From NCBI RefSeq assembly GCF_014066305.1, contig NW_023501039.1:372001-436000 (forward strand): DNA of 64,000 nt, given 5' to 3'. The DNA is from Letharia columbiana (taxonomy: Eukaryota > Ascomycota > Lecanoromycetes > Lecanorales > Parmeliaceae). A program made the translations under genes and the position numbers. Positions 1 through 14,698 of this stretch are shown here, piece after piece (position 1 is the first letter of the stretch; the number at the start of each line of letters is the position of its first letter). A model generated the notes under the pieces. That model was not told the origin of the DNA. It saw nothing but the letters and a program-made list of their open reading frames with translations, and made no database searches.

Positions 1-3000
1 TTAAACTATTTAGAAAAATATATTTATTATATAAGTATAGATTTTTCTAATATAGTTTAGCGATATTAAGTATTATAATTTAAAGAGTAAATCTTTATTT
101 ATCGATAGCTCGCTAATATAAATTATTAATATTTATATAATAGTATAAGAAGATAGAATTATATAATATAATAATTTTACGATTCGCTTAATAGACTTAA
201 AGTGAGTATATAAATCTATAGATATAGTTATATTCTAGTAATTATCTATCTTAATAAATTAAATAATAAAGTTAATAATTATTCGTTCTAACGTTAGAAT
301 ATCGACTTCGATTAGTATATTAACCTTAAGATTATTAATAATATAAATCTCTTAAGTAATCTAAATAAAAATACGCGTATTATTTAAAAATATATCTTTT
401 ATATAGAAGATAAGAATCGCGTACTTATTAGAATAATAAATTTTAGATTTTAGATCTCGAATTAAGATCTTAGTAGTTATCTTCTTAACTTTAGTAGAAG
501 TAGAAATAAAAGTTTAATTAGCTATAGTTATAGTATAGCTAATATTAATATAAGACTTCTTCTTTTTATCTATTAGCTTTTAATTAATATAAATAATAAT
601 ATAGTAATAATTTTAAAAGATGTATTCGATTTCTAATATAGATTTAGATATTAAGAGAATAATAAGAAGCTCTATAATAGGCTTTCTAGACTCGAAGATT
701 AGAGCGTTTATAATAAGGTCTTTATTAGTGCTAATAGAAGAAGTAGTACTTATAGAAGAAGTAGTGCTTATAGAAGGCTTTTTCTAGTACTCTTCTCGAA
801 GATAATTGAAAAGCTTATTGCGAGAGGTAGTCTTATATTAATAGTACTTATATTAATAATCTATAATAAACGTCGTTTTTAAGAAATAGCCTTCGATAAG
901 ATCTTTATAATTATCGTAAGCGAAGTTATTATATACTTCGTAATTATAGTAGCTCTTAAAGCCTTTTATCGATGCTGCTTTAAGTACTTTAGATTAATAT
1001 AAAGTATAGCTGATATAAGTATCTTAACTGATTTCGTAGTCTTATGATAAGTCTAACTCATTCTTATTATCTTTCTCGATTATCGCTTAATACGCTCGCT
1101 ATAAATATAATTAAAATCTATTTTAATTCTAATTCTAGTAATTATCGCTATTTAAATAAAGCGGCTAACGATTAAACAATCTTAAATTTAATACGTTTCC
1201 TTCTACTATCGAAGGCGCTATAATTTATAATCTTATTAATAGCGCTAATAGCGAGATATAAGCGTTTTCTTAAATATTTTAATACGTTTATAAGCGTTAT
1301 TAATTACTTTAATAGTCTTAATAAATTAAGAGACGTTAATTATCTTAATAAGTATTTTTATATATAAAAGACTTTTATAGATATAAGTATTATTAATTAT
1401 TTTAATAAGCTTAAGATTAAGATTAATACTAAGACTAAGATTATTAAAATCAATATCTATAAGAATCTATTCTTCTTTACTACTACTATTAAAAATATAA
1501 AGCTTATCGCGAATAGTAATTAATATACTTTTATTATTAATACTTTTACTTATTAAGTAATTTTAGAAATTAATTATAATTAGTAATAGCGTCTAACTCT
1601 AAAATATCTCGCTAAAATTTCGTATTAAGTTTATTCTAGATAAGTAATATATAATTCTTTATAATATCTATATCCGCGTTTTAAACTACTTTTATAATCG
1701 TTTAAATATACTCTTATAACTTTTAATAACGAGTAACGTCTTATATCGAATACTTTTCTCGTAGTAGAACTATTATATCTTAAGAACGCGATAATTTTTA
1801 ACGTGCTAGTAATAAGTAATATTATTTATTTATATTATAAGTAATTAAGCGTTTATTATTCTTAGTTAGCTTAGTAGTAAATTAAGTAAATATAATTTCT
1901 CTTAAATAGATTTAGAGATTTTATTATAATAATATATTACTCTTAGCTCGTATTATATTCTTAACTTAATTAATAAAAACGTATATATCTTGAAAGAAGA
2001 TACTCTTATTAGAGTATTCTATTATCGAGATAATATTAATAGATTTATTCTTATAGAACGAATTAAAATAATTAATATTATCTAAATTAAATCGATTAGC
2101 TCTATTACTACTATTATCGCTATTTTTAATTAATTTTAATTTATCTAATAGCTCTAAATCTTCTAAAGATTTAAGTAAATCTAATATAATATAAAATTCT
2201 ATTATTATCGCCCGTAGCTTAGCGAGCTATACTTTTGTAAATTCTTATATTATAATAATAGATAGCTAAGATTCGATTAATTAATTATAAATAGCTTTAT
2301 TTATTAATATAATAATAAACCTTACTCGCGTAATTAATTTAATAAATAAAGAAATAGATTATAATAATATCGATATATTATCTATCGAGAAAGGCTTATA
2401 ATATTTAAAGAAATATTAGATAATTAATATAGCTCTAAGATTTATTATATAATCGTTAAAGGCTTTAATAGAATATCGAAGTAATAAGAGATCTATCTTT
2501 TAATATATAGAAAAAGAGCTCTTCTAATATTTATTTAGATCTTATAATTATTAACTTTAGATATATATAAATAATCGTAATATAACGGGCAGTGATTGCT
2601 ATTTTACGAGGAATCTCTTAAGCTCGATCGGTGCTTTTCGTAAATACTTAAATTTAATATATAATATATATGAGACTGCTAGTAGAATAAAGAGTAGATA
2701 AGATATTTTCGAAAGCTAGTATAATAGTAGCTATAGTGTCTAAAGAGATAGTAGAAGTTAGTTTAACGTAGCTACTAATAATAATATAATCTAAACTAAT
2801 TTAAAGAAGACGTTATTTAGAGAAAGAGGTCTAAATTAACATTAGTATTAGTGTTAATAAAATACTAAATCTACTTATAAGTATAGGCTATTAATGCTTA
2901 TAAGTAATTAGGATATTGCTATTATATTATTATAAATTAAGTTATAATGTGAAAAGAAGATATATTCTTACTATCTAGAAATCTGCTTTAGTAGAGAATA

Positions 3001-4194
3001 CTCGAAGACGCTAATATATATTTAACCTAGACTCTCTAAGCCTCTTAGACCTAGTAGAAACGACTTTACTAGAGACTTCTATAAAAGGCTTTCGTAATGC
3101 TATATTAATATATTCTTATAAAAGTATTAATAATAAAGAGTATCTACGCTAATTCCGCGAAGTCGAAATTAAGTTTTTTATAAGTTCTAAGTATTTTATT
3201 ATCGATTAAATAAGAATTATTTATTATATATAATTCTTACTAGATAATCTTAATATTTAATAATATAAGTATTATTAAATCTATAATTTAGAGAATAAAA
3301 TCTTCGAATTCTTTAAATAGTTTCTATTTAACTTAATAGCGAATTTAATAAATCGTTATCTTCTTATTTATAAGAAGTATTAATTTATTAGCTAATTATA
3401 AGATAGTTTTATTACTTAATTAATTAATATTATTTATAATTATCTTAATTATATTAAATAGCTAATTTCTATATATTTAAAATAATTCTTTATACTCTTA
3501 ATAAGAATATCGTCTAATTTAATAATTAAATTCTTAATAAATTTCTAAAATTAAGATTATTTATAATAATAGAAATTAAATTATTAATAAGAAAGATAGC
3601 TTTCTTCTATTTATTAAAATAATAAATATCTTTAAATTAATCTTACTTTTATCTTATTATTTAAAGTTAAAATAGAATTATATAATTATAATATTAAAAA
3701 ATTTAAAATTTATAATTTATATAATAGAATATATTTATAAATTAAATATATTAAATTTAAAATACTTAATTACTATATTCTTAAAGACGAATATAATAAT
3801 ATTATATATTATATATTATATATTCCTTTAAATCTATTCAATTAAAACGATTTTTATATTTTCTTTTAATATATTTAATTCTTAATTTAATTAATCTTTA
3901 ATATAATAATTAATAAATTTTAAAGTTAATTAATAACTATTATAATAGATTAATTTATATTTATATCTCGAACTCTTTAATCTTTATTTATAACTAATTA
4001 TATATAGTTTTAAATAATATATTAAGAAGATAATTTACTTAATTAACGAGATATATTTTATTAATAAGATTATTAAATAAATACTTTTTTCTTAAATAAA
4101 AGATTAAAAAGAATAATTACTTAACGATTTATAATAATAGAAGTAAATAAAGTATTATATAGAAAGTAAATAAAATTTAACTTAACTTAGAATT

Positions 4195-4235
4195 AAAGCT
4201 TTTATCTTAGAATTAAAGCTTTTATCTTCTTTATT
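4195..4235. repeat. 20-bp tandem repeat in the AT-rich block
   Basis: The unit beginning cttagaattaaagctttta occurs twice back to back, with no mismatch I can see. Identity this high inside RIP-mutated DNA suggests the duplication arose after RIP, or is too short for RIP to act on. Confidence 0.7.
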
Positions 4236-4814
4236 AATTTAATTTAAAACTAGAGTTAAAATTCGAGTAACTTAAAATAATCTAACTTTATAAATTTTAT
4301 TTATAAATCTCTACTTATATTATCTCGTAAGATAGTAAGTTATATTCTCGAGTATTAAGTTCTATAGAACTATATAAATAAAAAAGTAATATTTTATTAT
4401 TCTTTTACTACTATTAATTATAATATTTATATAATTCTATATAAATATCTTTCTATACTATACGCGTCGACGAGTATAAGATTAAGAGATTCTCGAATAA
4501 TATTAAGTAAATTAAAGACTAGAAAGCGATCTATGAAAAGCGTTCGCTATTAAATATTCTAAAAGAAATTACGAAGAATAAAGTAAAAAGCGCGTTAAAA
4601 GTTATAATATTAAGTATTTTTTCTCGAATTAAATAAGTTATCTCTAATTTAGATAATTTATATAAAGAATTAAAATAGATTACTATAGTAGTATCTAAAT
4701 TTATAAATAAATCGCTTTATTTATTATATATCTATATACATCTATAAATCTAAAAAGTTTCTATAAAATTTGAAATTGCTAATCGCGCGTTAGTCGCGGA
4801 AATTATAAAATCCG

Positions 4815-4948
4815 TCGAATTAATAAATCTAATTTAAATTTATCTAAATTCCGCCTAATTAGTAACTATAGTCTACTTTTTACACGCTATCTATCGAATT
4901 AGTAAATCTAATTAGAATTTATCTAAATTCCATCGATTTAGTAACTAT
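4815..4948. repeat. Two 55-bp direct repeats (period 79 bp), RIP-diverged
   Basis: Copies at 4815-4869 and 4894-4948 both start tcgaatta and end tagtaactat. They differ mainly by transitions (A/G, C/T), as expected if both were RIP-mutated after duplication. The second copy runs into the left arm of the inverted repeat described next. Confidence 0.7.
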
Positions 4949-5298
4949 CTTAATCTTTTTCGCTAGTTCTATTAGTTTAATAGTAATACGTATAAAAAAA
5001 GAAAAGTTCTAATAATCGACGTTATGACGATAAGATTTTACGACGATAAGTATTAACGTTAACTTAAATTTAACTATAAAATTAAACGATTTAATAAAAT
5101 TAGTCGCGTAGATAATACTCTAATATAGCGTATAATAATACGTATATTAATAATAATATATATTAATATTATATATATATAGAATAGTACTTAGAGTATA
5201 TTAGAGTATATTACGTAAAATTTTTAAAGTTGCTAAAAATTTTTAAAGTTGCTAAATTAATAGAACTGGCGAAAAGAGTTAAAATAGTTATTAAATTA
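4935..5298. mobile_element. RIP-mutated inverted-repeat element (MITE-like)
   Basis: The stretch 4935-4979 (containing ttcgctagttctatta) is matched by the reverse complement of 5254-5298 (whose plus strand reads taatagaactggcgaa) over about 45 bp. The arms differ almost only by C/T or G/A changes. The roughly 270 bp between them have no coding capacity. This is the structure of a non-autonomous DNA transposon (MITE), mutated by RIP. I cannot identify a target-site duplication, so the outer ends are uncertain. Confidence 0.6.
5217..5255. repeat. Short tandem repeat
   Basis: An 18-bp unit, aaaatttttaaagttgct, is present twice in tandem immediately inside the right arm of the inverted-repeat element. 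Confidence 0.65.
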
Positions 5299-6408
5299 AT
5301 AAAAAGGGTTAGATATAGATAAAGTCTACTAAATAAACTAAATCGTACTAAATCGTATTTATAATACGAACTCGAGGAAATTATAGAAAAGGAACTCGAC
5401 GGAAATAAAACGAAAAGGATTTTAGATTTATAGATATAGCTATATAATAAAATCTTCTTTACTCGCTTAACTAGCTCTTAATGTAAAAATCGAGAAGTAG
5501 CGTCGAAAGTCGATATTTATATAGAATTTATATTATATTAAACTTAATATTTAAGAATATAACTTATTATTTTATTAGTATATATAAAAGAATAAGATAG
5601 AGTTAAGCTTAAAAATCTTAAATTTATATATATAATTAATTATTAATTTAAATTCGCTACGCTTTTTAACTAGATTAATTAACTTATCGCGAGTAAATAA
5701 ATTAGCGTTTATAATTATTAAAATCTCGTTCTTTCGCGCCTCTCTTATTAAAAAAATAAGTATATATTATTAATATATAGAATAACTTTTTTATTTTCTA
5801 TTAAAATTTTAAAGATTTTTTTTTTAATTTTAAAACGCTATTTATACTTTTCGAATTTTTAAGAATTTTAAAATTTAGTCTTATAATTATTAAAGCGTAA
5901 GAAATTTAAATATCGCTTATTAAAGTTCGCTTATTAAAGATCGCTTATCTACTTACTCGAAAGCCCTAATTTTAAAAAAAAAATTATATAATTTAATTTA
6001 TAAACCTTTACTCGTAAGATAATAGAATAATAAAAAATAATATAAAAAGAGTAAAGAAATAAATTAGAGTTAAGATATAAGTAAGTTTTTATTTAAAGTT
6101 ATATACTAAGTACGCTAATTAAATTAAATTCGCTTATCGACGATCCTCGCTTAAACCGTCGGCCGCTACAGAACTCATAGAAGAGAGCCAACGCCTCATC
6201 ATTTTCGTCATAGCGGCAGTTGAGCCACAGTTAAGGTAATTAGATCTGCCGCTAGTGAAGGCCGCAAGTCAGGATGTCCAGGGACTCCAGGCAGTGTTAC
6301 AGTGTTACCAGGCTCTGATGAATTCTCTCACATACTTCGATTCTCCTCATTCCCAACTTAAATTTCGGATTCTGTATATTTACTTGTGATACGGAAATTA
6401 TTGCAGCT

Positions 6409-8699
<2,291 letters not shown>

Positions 8700-10143
8700 C
8701 CGATGACACATCGAGTGGAAGCATGGCGTTCAGGCGATCAACATATAGCCGTGTAACCTTACCATCGAGCTTACTTGTGAAAAGAATCATCATTCACGCC
8801 ATGCAGTGCGCAATATATTCATTTCAGTCAAGTGGATGAATACAAGGGGAATCTTGGCACTACAAGACGACAGATATATGCCCCCACTCATTCGACGCTC
8901 ACCCGTGGCTAACGTTCTGATGCTAGAGTCGCGTCATACTGTGTTTCTCTCACTTCCATTGTTGTGGCACCCTCACTTATTGGAACATCAAATTGGCACA
9001 CTCACAACCACTGTGACTTCGACTCAGAATTTTGCGGACTCGCACAACTTGTGGGAGGCACCACCAGCTATACAGCAACGGGAGGATGAAAACTGTCCAC
9101 ATCTGCTGAGCGTGAACGTGGAGATTCGAGACTACCTCGGGACTCACCCTCGGAGTTGATATGGAAATTTTAACGCGGACTCAGGAGTTGGCTCCAGGCA
9201 GTCAGTCATCTCAATCGCCCTCGGACGGTTACTATACAGCAGTTTTGTTGTATGAGAGTCCATTCGAGAGCAACAGAGGACTTCTCCAGCTGATGCCCTG
9301 GCCTACCGCGGACTATCGTGAATTTTGTGACGTCAACGATTAGGATTTGTGGTATACTGCCGCAGTCGATGCACACGTTTTAAACCTCATTGCTATATAA
9401 CATGCCCCGTGACCTGGTAGCAAGAATGTTCTATCCTACTTGAGGTCGTATGCTTGCTGCTAAGTTCCACGCAAGGCGCAAAATGGAAACCGTGGTATAC
9501 GGCAAAGGAGCATCGGCTGCCACACTTATCTAAGCTTGAACGGGGGACACATGGGTGACTATCACTTTCCTTCACACCATTCATTGCTACATAGAAGAGT
9601 ATGGGCGTTTTAGGACACGAAGGGGATCTCAGAGTACATACACTGGAAGTTCGGAAAGTTTGTTCTGGCGAGACTCCTGCGATTGGGGGGAGCAACTTCT
9701 GGGTGAGGGTATCACTCGGAAGCGCAAAGATATTTGAAGGAGTGGAGAGCGAGCACATGAACGATAGATACATAAAAAGCTTCAATTCAATATATCTTGC
9801 AAGAGCTCACCCTTTGTAAGGCTAGGATTCTGCTTGTTTGAAATGAAAGGTCAGAATAAAAGAAGAAGCTGTTAAGCACCACTCGCAAAGGGGGTTTCTC
9901 TTGACTATAAGAGTCCATGCTCCTTGCCCAAGTGCAAGTGCCGTTTGTTGATAACAAAGCCCAACAGAAAAGTCTTGGCAGATTCCAAGTCTCCTAACGC
10001 CACCCTTTCCGTCCCGAGCTAGCGCCCGCACTCATGCCATCATCCCGCCCAAGTGGCGTCGAGTGCATATCACTCACGATGCGTCAACAACATCACCACC
10101 CATCCCTCACTCTCTCCACCCTCTACAAAACCCCCCAAACCAC
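8700..10143. other. Intergenic region downstream of HSE1
   Basis: This contains the HSE1 3' UTR and the promoter of the methionine sulfoxide reductase gene. No conserved gene is recognisable. The only ORF of note is the small cysteine-containing one at 9393-9773, listed separately with low confidence. Confidence 0.6.
9393..9773 (-). CDS. Possible small cysteine-rich secreted protein
   Basis: A single-exon ORF of 126 codons from ATG 9773. The N-terminus (MYLSFMCSLSTP...IFALP) is moderately hydrophobic and ends in a plausible signal-peptidase site. The rest holds seven cysteines. Size, cysteine content and closeness to AT-rich DNA fit the profile of fungal effector-like proteins. No homologue is recognised, no intron is present and an overlapping plus-strand ORF exists, so a chance ORF is quite possible. 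Confidence 0.2.
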   Translation of the reverse strand: MYLSFMCSLSTPSNIFALPSDTLTQKLLPPIAGVSPEQTFRTSSVCTLRSPSCPKTPILFYVAMNGVKESDSHPCVPRSSLDKCGSRCSFAVYHGFHFAPCVELSSKHTTSSRIEHSCYQVTGHVI

Positions 10144-10884
10144 ATGCGCGTCCCAACCCTCCCGACCCTCATCCGAACCCTCACCCTCACCAATATCACC
10201 GCGACCCTCCCCCGCCTGCCGCAGTCGCCCTTCGCCAACGGTCGCCACCCGACCCGCCTCCTCCTCCGGTCCATGCCCAGCGTCCCCTTCCTCGGCTCCC
10301 TGTTCGGCGGTCAGCAGTCCAGAGACATGACGGACTACCCGGTCAAGAAGGGCGAGGACGAGTGGCAGGCCGTGCTGTCGCCGGAGCAGTTCCGCGTCAT
10401 CAGGCAGAAAGGCACCGAGGCGCCCTTCACGGGGGAGTACGATCGCCACATGCCGTCCGAAGGCACCTATGTGAGTCCTCTCGTCCCATCCCGCTCCATC
10501 CATCTATGTACATAGCCAAACCACCGGCCCTCAATGCGAATTGAATCAAAAAGAAGAATCGCCCCCCTTCTGTCCCTCTCTGACCCCCCACCCTCACAGG
10601 AATGCGCCGCCTGCCACACCCCGCTCTACCGCGCGACGCACAAGTTCAAATCCGGCTGCGGCTGGCCCGCCTACTTCGACTCCATCCCCGGCGCCGTGAC
10701 CCGGCACACCGACTCCACGTTCGGCATGGCGCGGACGGAGATCCTGTGCAGCAAGTGCGGCGGCCACCTGGGCCACGTGTTCAAGGGGGAGGGCTATCCC
10801 ACCCCGACGGACGAGAGGCATTGTGTCAATAGTGTCAGTTTGAAGTTTGCGAAGGAGGACCGGGAGGGGAAGTCCGGGGTGTGA
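10144..10884 (+). CDS. msrB: Peptide-methionine (R)-S-oxide reductase (MsrB)
   Basis: MsrB reduces the R form of methionine sulfoxide in proteins, using thioredoxin. Two exons (10144-10470 and 10600-10884) join in phase to give 203 aa. The zinc-binding cysteine pairs CAAC and CSKC are present, as are the family blocks GCGWPAYFD and GHLGHVFKGEG, and the catalytic cysteine lies in RHCVNS near the C-terminus. The first about 60 residues contain Arg, Leu, Pro and Thr with hardly any acidic residue, which suggests a mitochondrial targeting peptide. An upstream in-frame ATG at 10063 exists; I prefer 10144 because MRVPTLPTLIRTL begins a typical presequence. A further in-frame Met before SVPFLGSLFGG could yield a cytosolic form. 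The coding sequence is markedly GC-rich compared with its neighbours. Confidence 0.95.
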
Positions 10885-11526
10885 GATGGAGATGGTGGAA
10901 CGAAGGGGGGTGGGGAGGAAGGGGTGGGGTTGGCGTGTGTGTGGGATGGTGCAGGCAGCAAAAATTAGTAGTGGTAGAGATTCGTGAACAATACATTGTT
11001 TTCAACCCTAGAGTGTTGTGTCTGCGTCGGTTGGTTTGGATTTCAATTGAATTGAATTGAGTTGAGCGTAAAACGTCCGCTCAATGATTCTCACTCATGA
11101 CTTGTCATAATATACACAGATCCTCAGTTCGCTGAGGGTAATCATCTTCCCTCTCTCTCTCTCTCTCTCTATCCAGAAACTTCCATCGCTCACGCACGGT
11201 TCGGAAGCCACTCCAGCTTCGACGTTCTCGATCCTCAAAACGCGCTGCGTTGACATCATGAGAGCACTGAAACTGGCCCCATGTATTCCGGAAGCTCCGG
11301 CTCGCTCATGTACGACTGCGTCGATGGGCGTTGTGTATGCCCTGCCCTGCTCAGATCTTCAATCTTTGCTTTCGCGCTCTGAAAGTTGGACCGAAAAGAG
11401 CCCAGACACGTCCACTACGGACGAGCGATGAGCAATGCTGGCTACTCATCCAAAGCCTCAATCTCCGAGGTCCATCTCTCGCAATCTGTAAAACACTTTA
11501 TGCACAAACTCAACACCGAACTCATA
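10885..11526. other. Convergent intergenic region with CT microsatellite
   Basis: This lies between the 3' ends of msrB (+) and the Zds1 gene (-). It includes a (CT)n run at about 11150-11170 and a short aattg repeat near 11045. No gene is seen. Confidence 0.6.
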
Positions 11527-14500
11527 TCACCACATGTCATCATCGGCCGCCCTTCCCGGCTCATCGAATTGGCTCTGCTGGTATTGGTAAGGATTTGAGA
11601 GCTGCGGGTTGTTATATCCTTGGCGACGTTGTTGACTCCCAATTGCTTGATTTGGATGCCCATTGCCACTGTCCTGACTATGCTGACTGGCTCGCGACTG
11701 CGGGCGGTGTCTGTTATCATGGGGTAGATCTTCATGTTCGTAGTCATCCATGAAGCTATCATGTTGTTGTACTGGGGCTAATGCTGGTAGCGTCGGTACT
11801 TGGGACTGCAGAGCAGTCACTTGCGATTGGACCGACGCGGCTTGTTGCGCTTCATCTTGTTCTTGTTGTCTTTGCTGTTGCTGCTGGGTTTGTCAGAGGT
11901 GCATGCGGAGTCGACAAAGGAAGCAACGCTCACCTGCTGATACTTCTGATACTGTGCGAACTCCTCCGGCTGATCCTTCTTCTGCTGAGCCGCCTGTTGC
12001 CGCTGGGCTGCAGATTGGGGAAGTTGTGCCTGGGGATGCATCTGTTGCACCTTTGCGAGATAGGAATACCTGAAATCATTAGTCCCATTGACGAACTAGC
12101 TCTCTTCAGTGCACCTACATGAAGTTGCTAAGCAACACCTGGGAATGCAATGCGCGGCGGGGATTCGCGAGTTTGATATGCGCCATGCGGTAGATCGCCC
12201 GCTCCTCTAGAATGGAGAATCGTGTCCAGTTGTAGTCGATGTCTGGTTTCAATATTCGCATTGGTGGTTCGGGAGAGAGGTTGCGTGAGAAGTGCTTCTT
12301 CCCCTTAGACTCCTGCTCTCCCTTCTTCTTACCGCCTCCGAATATTGATGAGATGAACCCACCTTCCTTCTCTTTCTTACCTTCATTTCCACTAGATTTC
12401 CGGGAGCTCTCTTTCTTTCGTTCTTCTTCGAGCTTTAGGTCTCCGCGGTCAAGTACAATGCTTTCTCGGCCTCGGCTGCCTTCCATAGTAGTCTGCAAGA
12501 GGTCGAGTCTTGTATTGTCGTGCGACTTGTCTAATGGTTTACCGAGCCGCGCCCTTACTTTCTTTTCTTGCTTGGCTTCCTCCGCTTTTCTCTTCTCTTT
12601 TTCCCTTTCTTCATTCCCTAAGAGCGAGCCCCAACTCCAACTTGATTTCCGGCCACTATCCGCCTTTTCTTGATCGGCCTTTTCTTTAGCCTTTCTAGCC
12701 TCTGCAGACTTTTTGTCCTCGGTCAACGTAGGGATGAAAGACAAGCTGTCTGTACGCGTGTTGTTTCCAGGTAGAGGAGAAGGATGGGAAGTCATATCGC
12801 TCAAGCTCTGATTGCTCTTTATACTTTGATTTTGCCTTGACTGCGGAGTCCATTTCTGAGCTCTGGACGGACCTGCGGATGAAGAAGCTGAGGGTTGGTG
12901 GATAGGCGGCGGCTCATGTGATGTTGTTCGTTCAGGGACGAAGCCTTTTCTAGACGCCGGTCTTGCCTCTTCGGGAGGTGTTTCAATAATGTGCGGTATC
13001 CCCTTTCCGAGCGCTTCTGGGGTAACACCTAATCTCCCGTTCGAAGCAATCTGCGAGACAAAATGCCTCGTGTGCGGGGCTATACCTGGTTGGTCCCGTA
13101 ACTCTGAAGACTTGCGGTCCGTAGGCGCTTCATCAAATGACGAGGACAGCGATGTTCTTTGTGACACTCCTGGTGGAATCCCTGCACGCCTATTCATTCG
13201 TCCAGGTCGGGAGAAGTTCTCCGTAACTCGCTCTGGAGGCGGTGTAGGTTCTGTTTGGGCCCTCGAAAGTTTCTCGAAAGCTTCGTTCTGTGGAACGCTT
13301 GGTGCCGAAATCGGTGACTCCTCGCCATCTGTAGTATCTGACCTGAAGGCTGCACGTTTTGACAATGGGCCTCGTTCACCCTTACGTAGACTGCCTCCTC
13401 TTCGGTACGTAGTGCGGGTCGATCGCCTCAACGAGTTACCCCCAGATGGAGCGCCTGGTAGGATTGGTACATCGTCTCCGGGAAGTACTTCCCCACCTTC
13501 AGCTCCAGTCTCCAAGCTCAGCCTCTGCATGATCTTCTCGGGTTCGTTGACGAGAGCCTCTAGGTCTTGTAGATTTGTGATGCCTGTACTCAATACTTTG
13601 TCCCCTGACTGCGATCTCTTCCGATCTAACACCTCAGCACCATCTTGATATCCATCCGCGCCTCGCCCCCCTGAATTGTCAATCTGCCTCGACAGCATAG
13701 ATTTGCGCCTCCTAAGACTGGCGTTTGAGCCTCCCGGTTGTAAGCCATCTGGCGAAAGCGAGCTCTCCTCCGACCTCCTCTTCAGAGATTTGACCTTCTT
13801 ATCCAGGAATGTTTTGAATTCCATTGGCGCCAGTTCTGGATGCACACTTGCAGGAACCCAGTACAGTCTAGATGCATCATCCGGATCAGTATCCATTGGC
13901 GGCGCGGTAGTCATACCGAAGTTTGAGGGAAAGGATGGCAGATCCGGATCGCCAGAAGCGTTTACGTCCATAGACATCCGCCGTATAGCAGCTAGGTTGC
14001 TGAGCTCCTGAGCCACAGCATTGGGGTTGGATTCGTAGTCGATGTCGTTAAGAGGGAAATGAGTGCTTGCCGTGTCGGAGTTGGTGCGGTGCAACGAGTT
14101 GCTTGGTGACAGCTGCCCTGCCATGGTGGGTGATATTGGCCCACCCTCGCCATCGCCAGAGTTGCTCCTGCTCGCCATCATTCTACCTTGTCCGTTGACT
14201 TGTGTAGGTGTTCGCTCATTGGATATGTTCCGGACCAAAGAGTTCCGTGCGTTTCTAAGGGACTGTGGAGGAGAGGGTCCAGCTCTGGGTGGGGGTCGCC
14301 GTTGCGACTCTGATGTATTTGGTAGGTTTGCTGGGTTTGGCGGAACAAAGCCTAGAGGTCTTGAGTCTCGTCTCCCATTCTGGTATTCCCCGTACAAGTC
14401 CCCAATCGCTTCAGTTACGTGATGATTGTCGTCACTTATAGATAACTGTGGCACGTGCCCCCGCCTATTCGCTGCATGGTTCCCGTCAAATTGATAATTC

Positions 14501-14698
14501 CTGAAGGATGTCTGTGGAGAAGAATGCCCAGTAAGCTTGACACTTTCAATAACGGTTTAAACTGCTCAACGGTAGTGCTTTGTTAACGGTGATCCCGCCA
14601 TTTTACAGTCTTGGAAAGAACCGCATATGGTGCGGATAGGTATTCAGGAAAGCAATGCAAGGATTCTCAACTACCAATGACTGAGACCATACCTGCAT
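11527..14698 (-). CDS. ZDS1: Zds1/Zds2-type regulator of PP2A-Cdc55
   Basis: Zds proteins bind the B-type PP2A subunit Cdc55 and influence mitotic exit, polarity and stress signalling. My model has four exons: 14693-14698, 12119-14511, 11934-12069, 11527-11883, 963 aa in all. The family C-terminal domain is clear: a block with DYNWTRF, ERAIYRMAHIKLANPRR and QVLLSNFMYSYL, split by the second intron inside the Met codon. The N-terminal RRGHVPQLSISDD and HHVTEAIG motif is also conserved in filamentous fungi. The middle is long, Ser/Pro/Lys-rich and probably disordered; the tail after the Zds domain is Gln-rich. The frame is open upstream of GTG 14454 but has no ATG before a stop at 14557, so I infer a 6-nt first exon encoding Met-Gln. 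That exon is the least certain part. Confidence 0.9.

Larger units (their letters stand above)
1..6150. repeat. AT-rich RIP-degraded block without genes
   Basis: This block is extremely AT-rich and contains almost no CpA or TpG dinucleotides, while TpA is everywhere and CpG persists in places (tcgc, acg, cgcg). That is the footprint of repeat-induced point mutation, which turns CpA into TpA on both strands of duplicated DNA during the sexual cycle of many Pezizomycotina. No open reading frame of 60 codons exists in any frame. Internal direct and inverted repeats survive (listed separately), so the source was probably transposable elements, but no protein domain can be recognised. The edge is sharp: within about 50 bp around 6130-6170 the sequence changes to normal composition, only about 245 bp before the HSE1 start codon. 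Confidence 0.93.

Noticed and set aside
1..6150. Possible centromere, telomere or mitochondrial insertion
   Set aside because: No telomeric TTAGGG repeats, and no mitochondrial genes or ORFs; the dinucleotide pattern is explained by RIP.
10123..10503. 126-codon minus-strand ORF opposite msrB
   Set aside because: Antisense shadow of the GC-rich msrB first exon; Gly/Glu/Arg-rich without any domain.
12239..14422. Several long plus-strand ORFs
   Set aside because: Mirror frames of the Ser/Pro-rich Zds1 coding region; the Zds1 frame has conserved motifs and proper splice phases.
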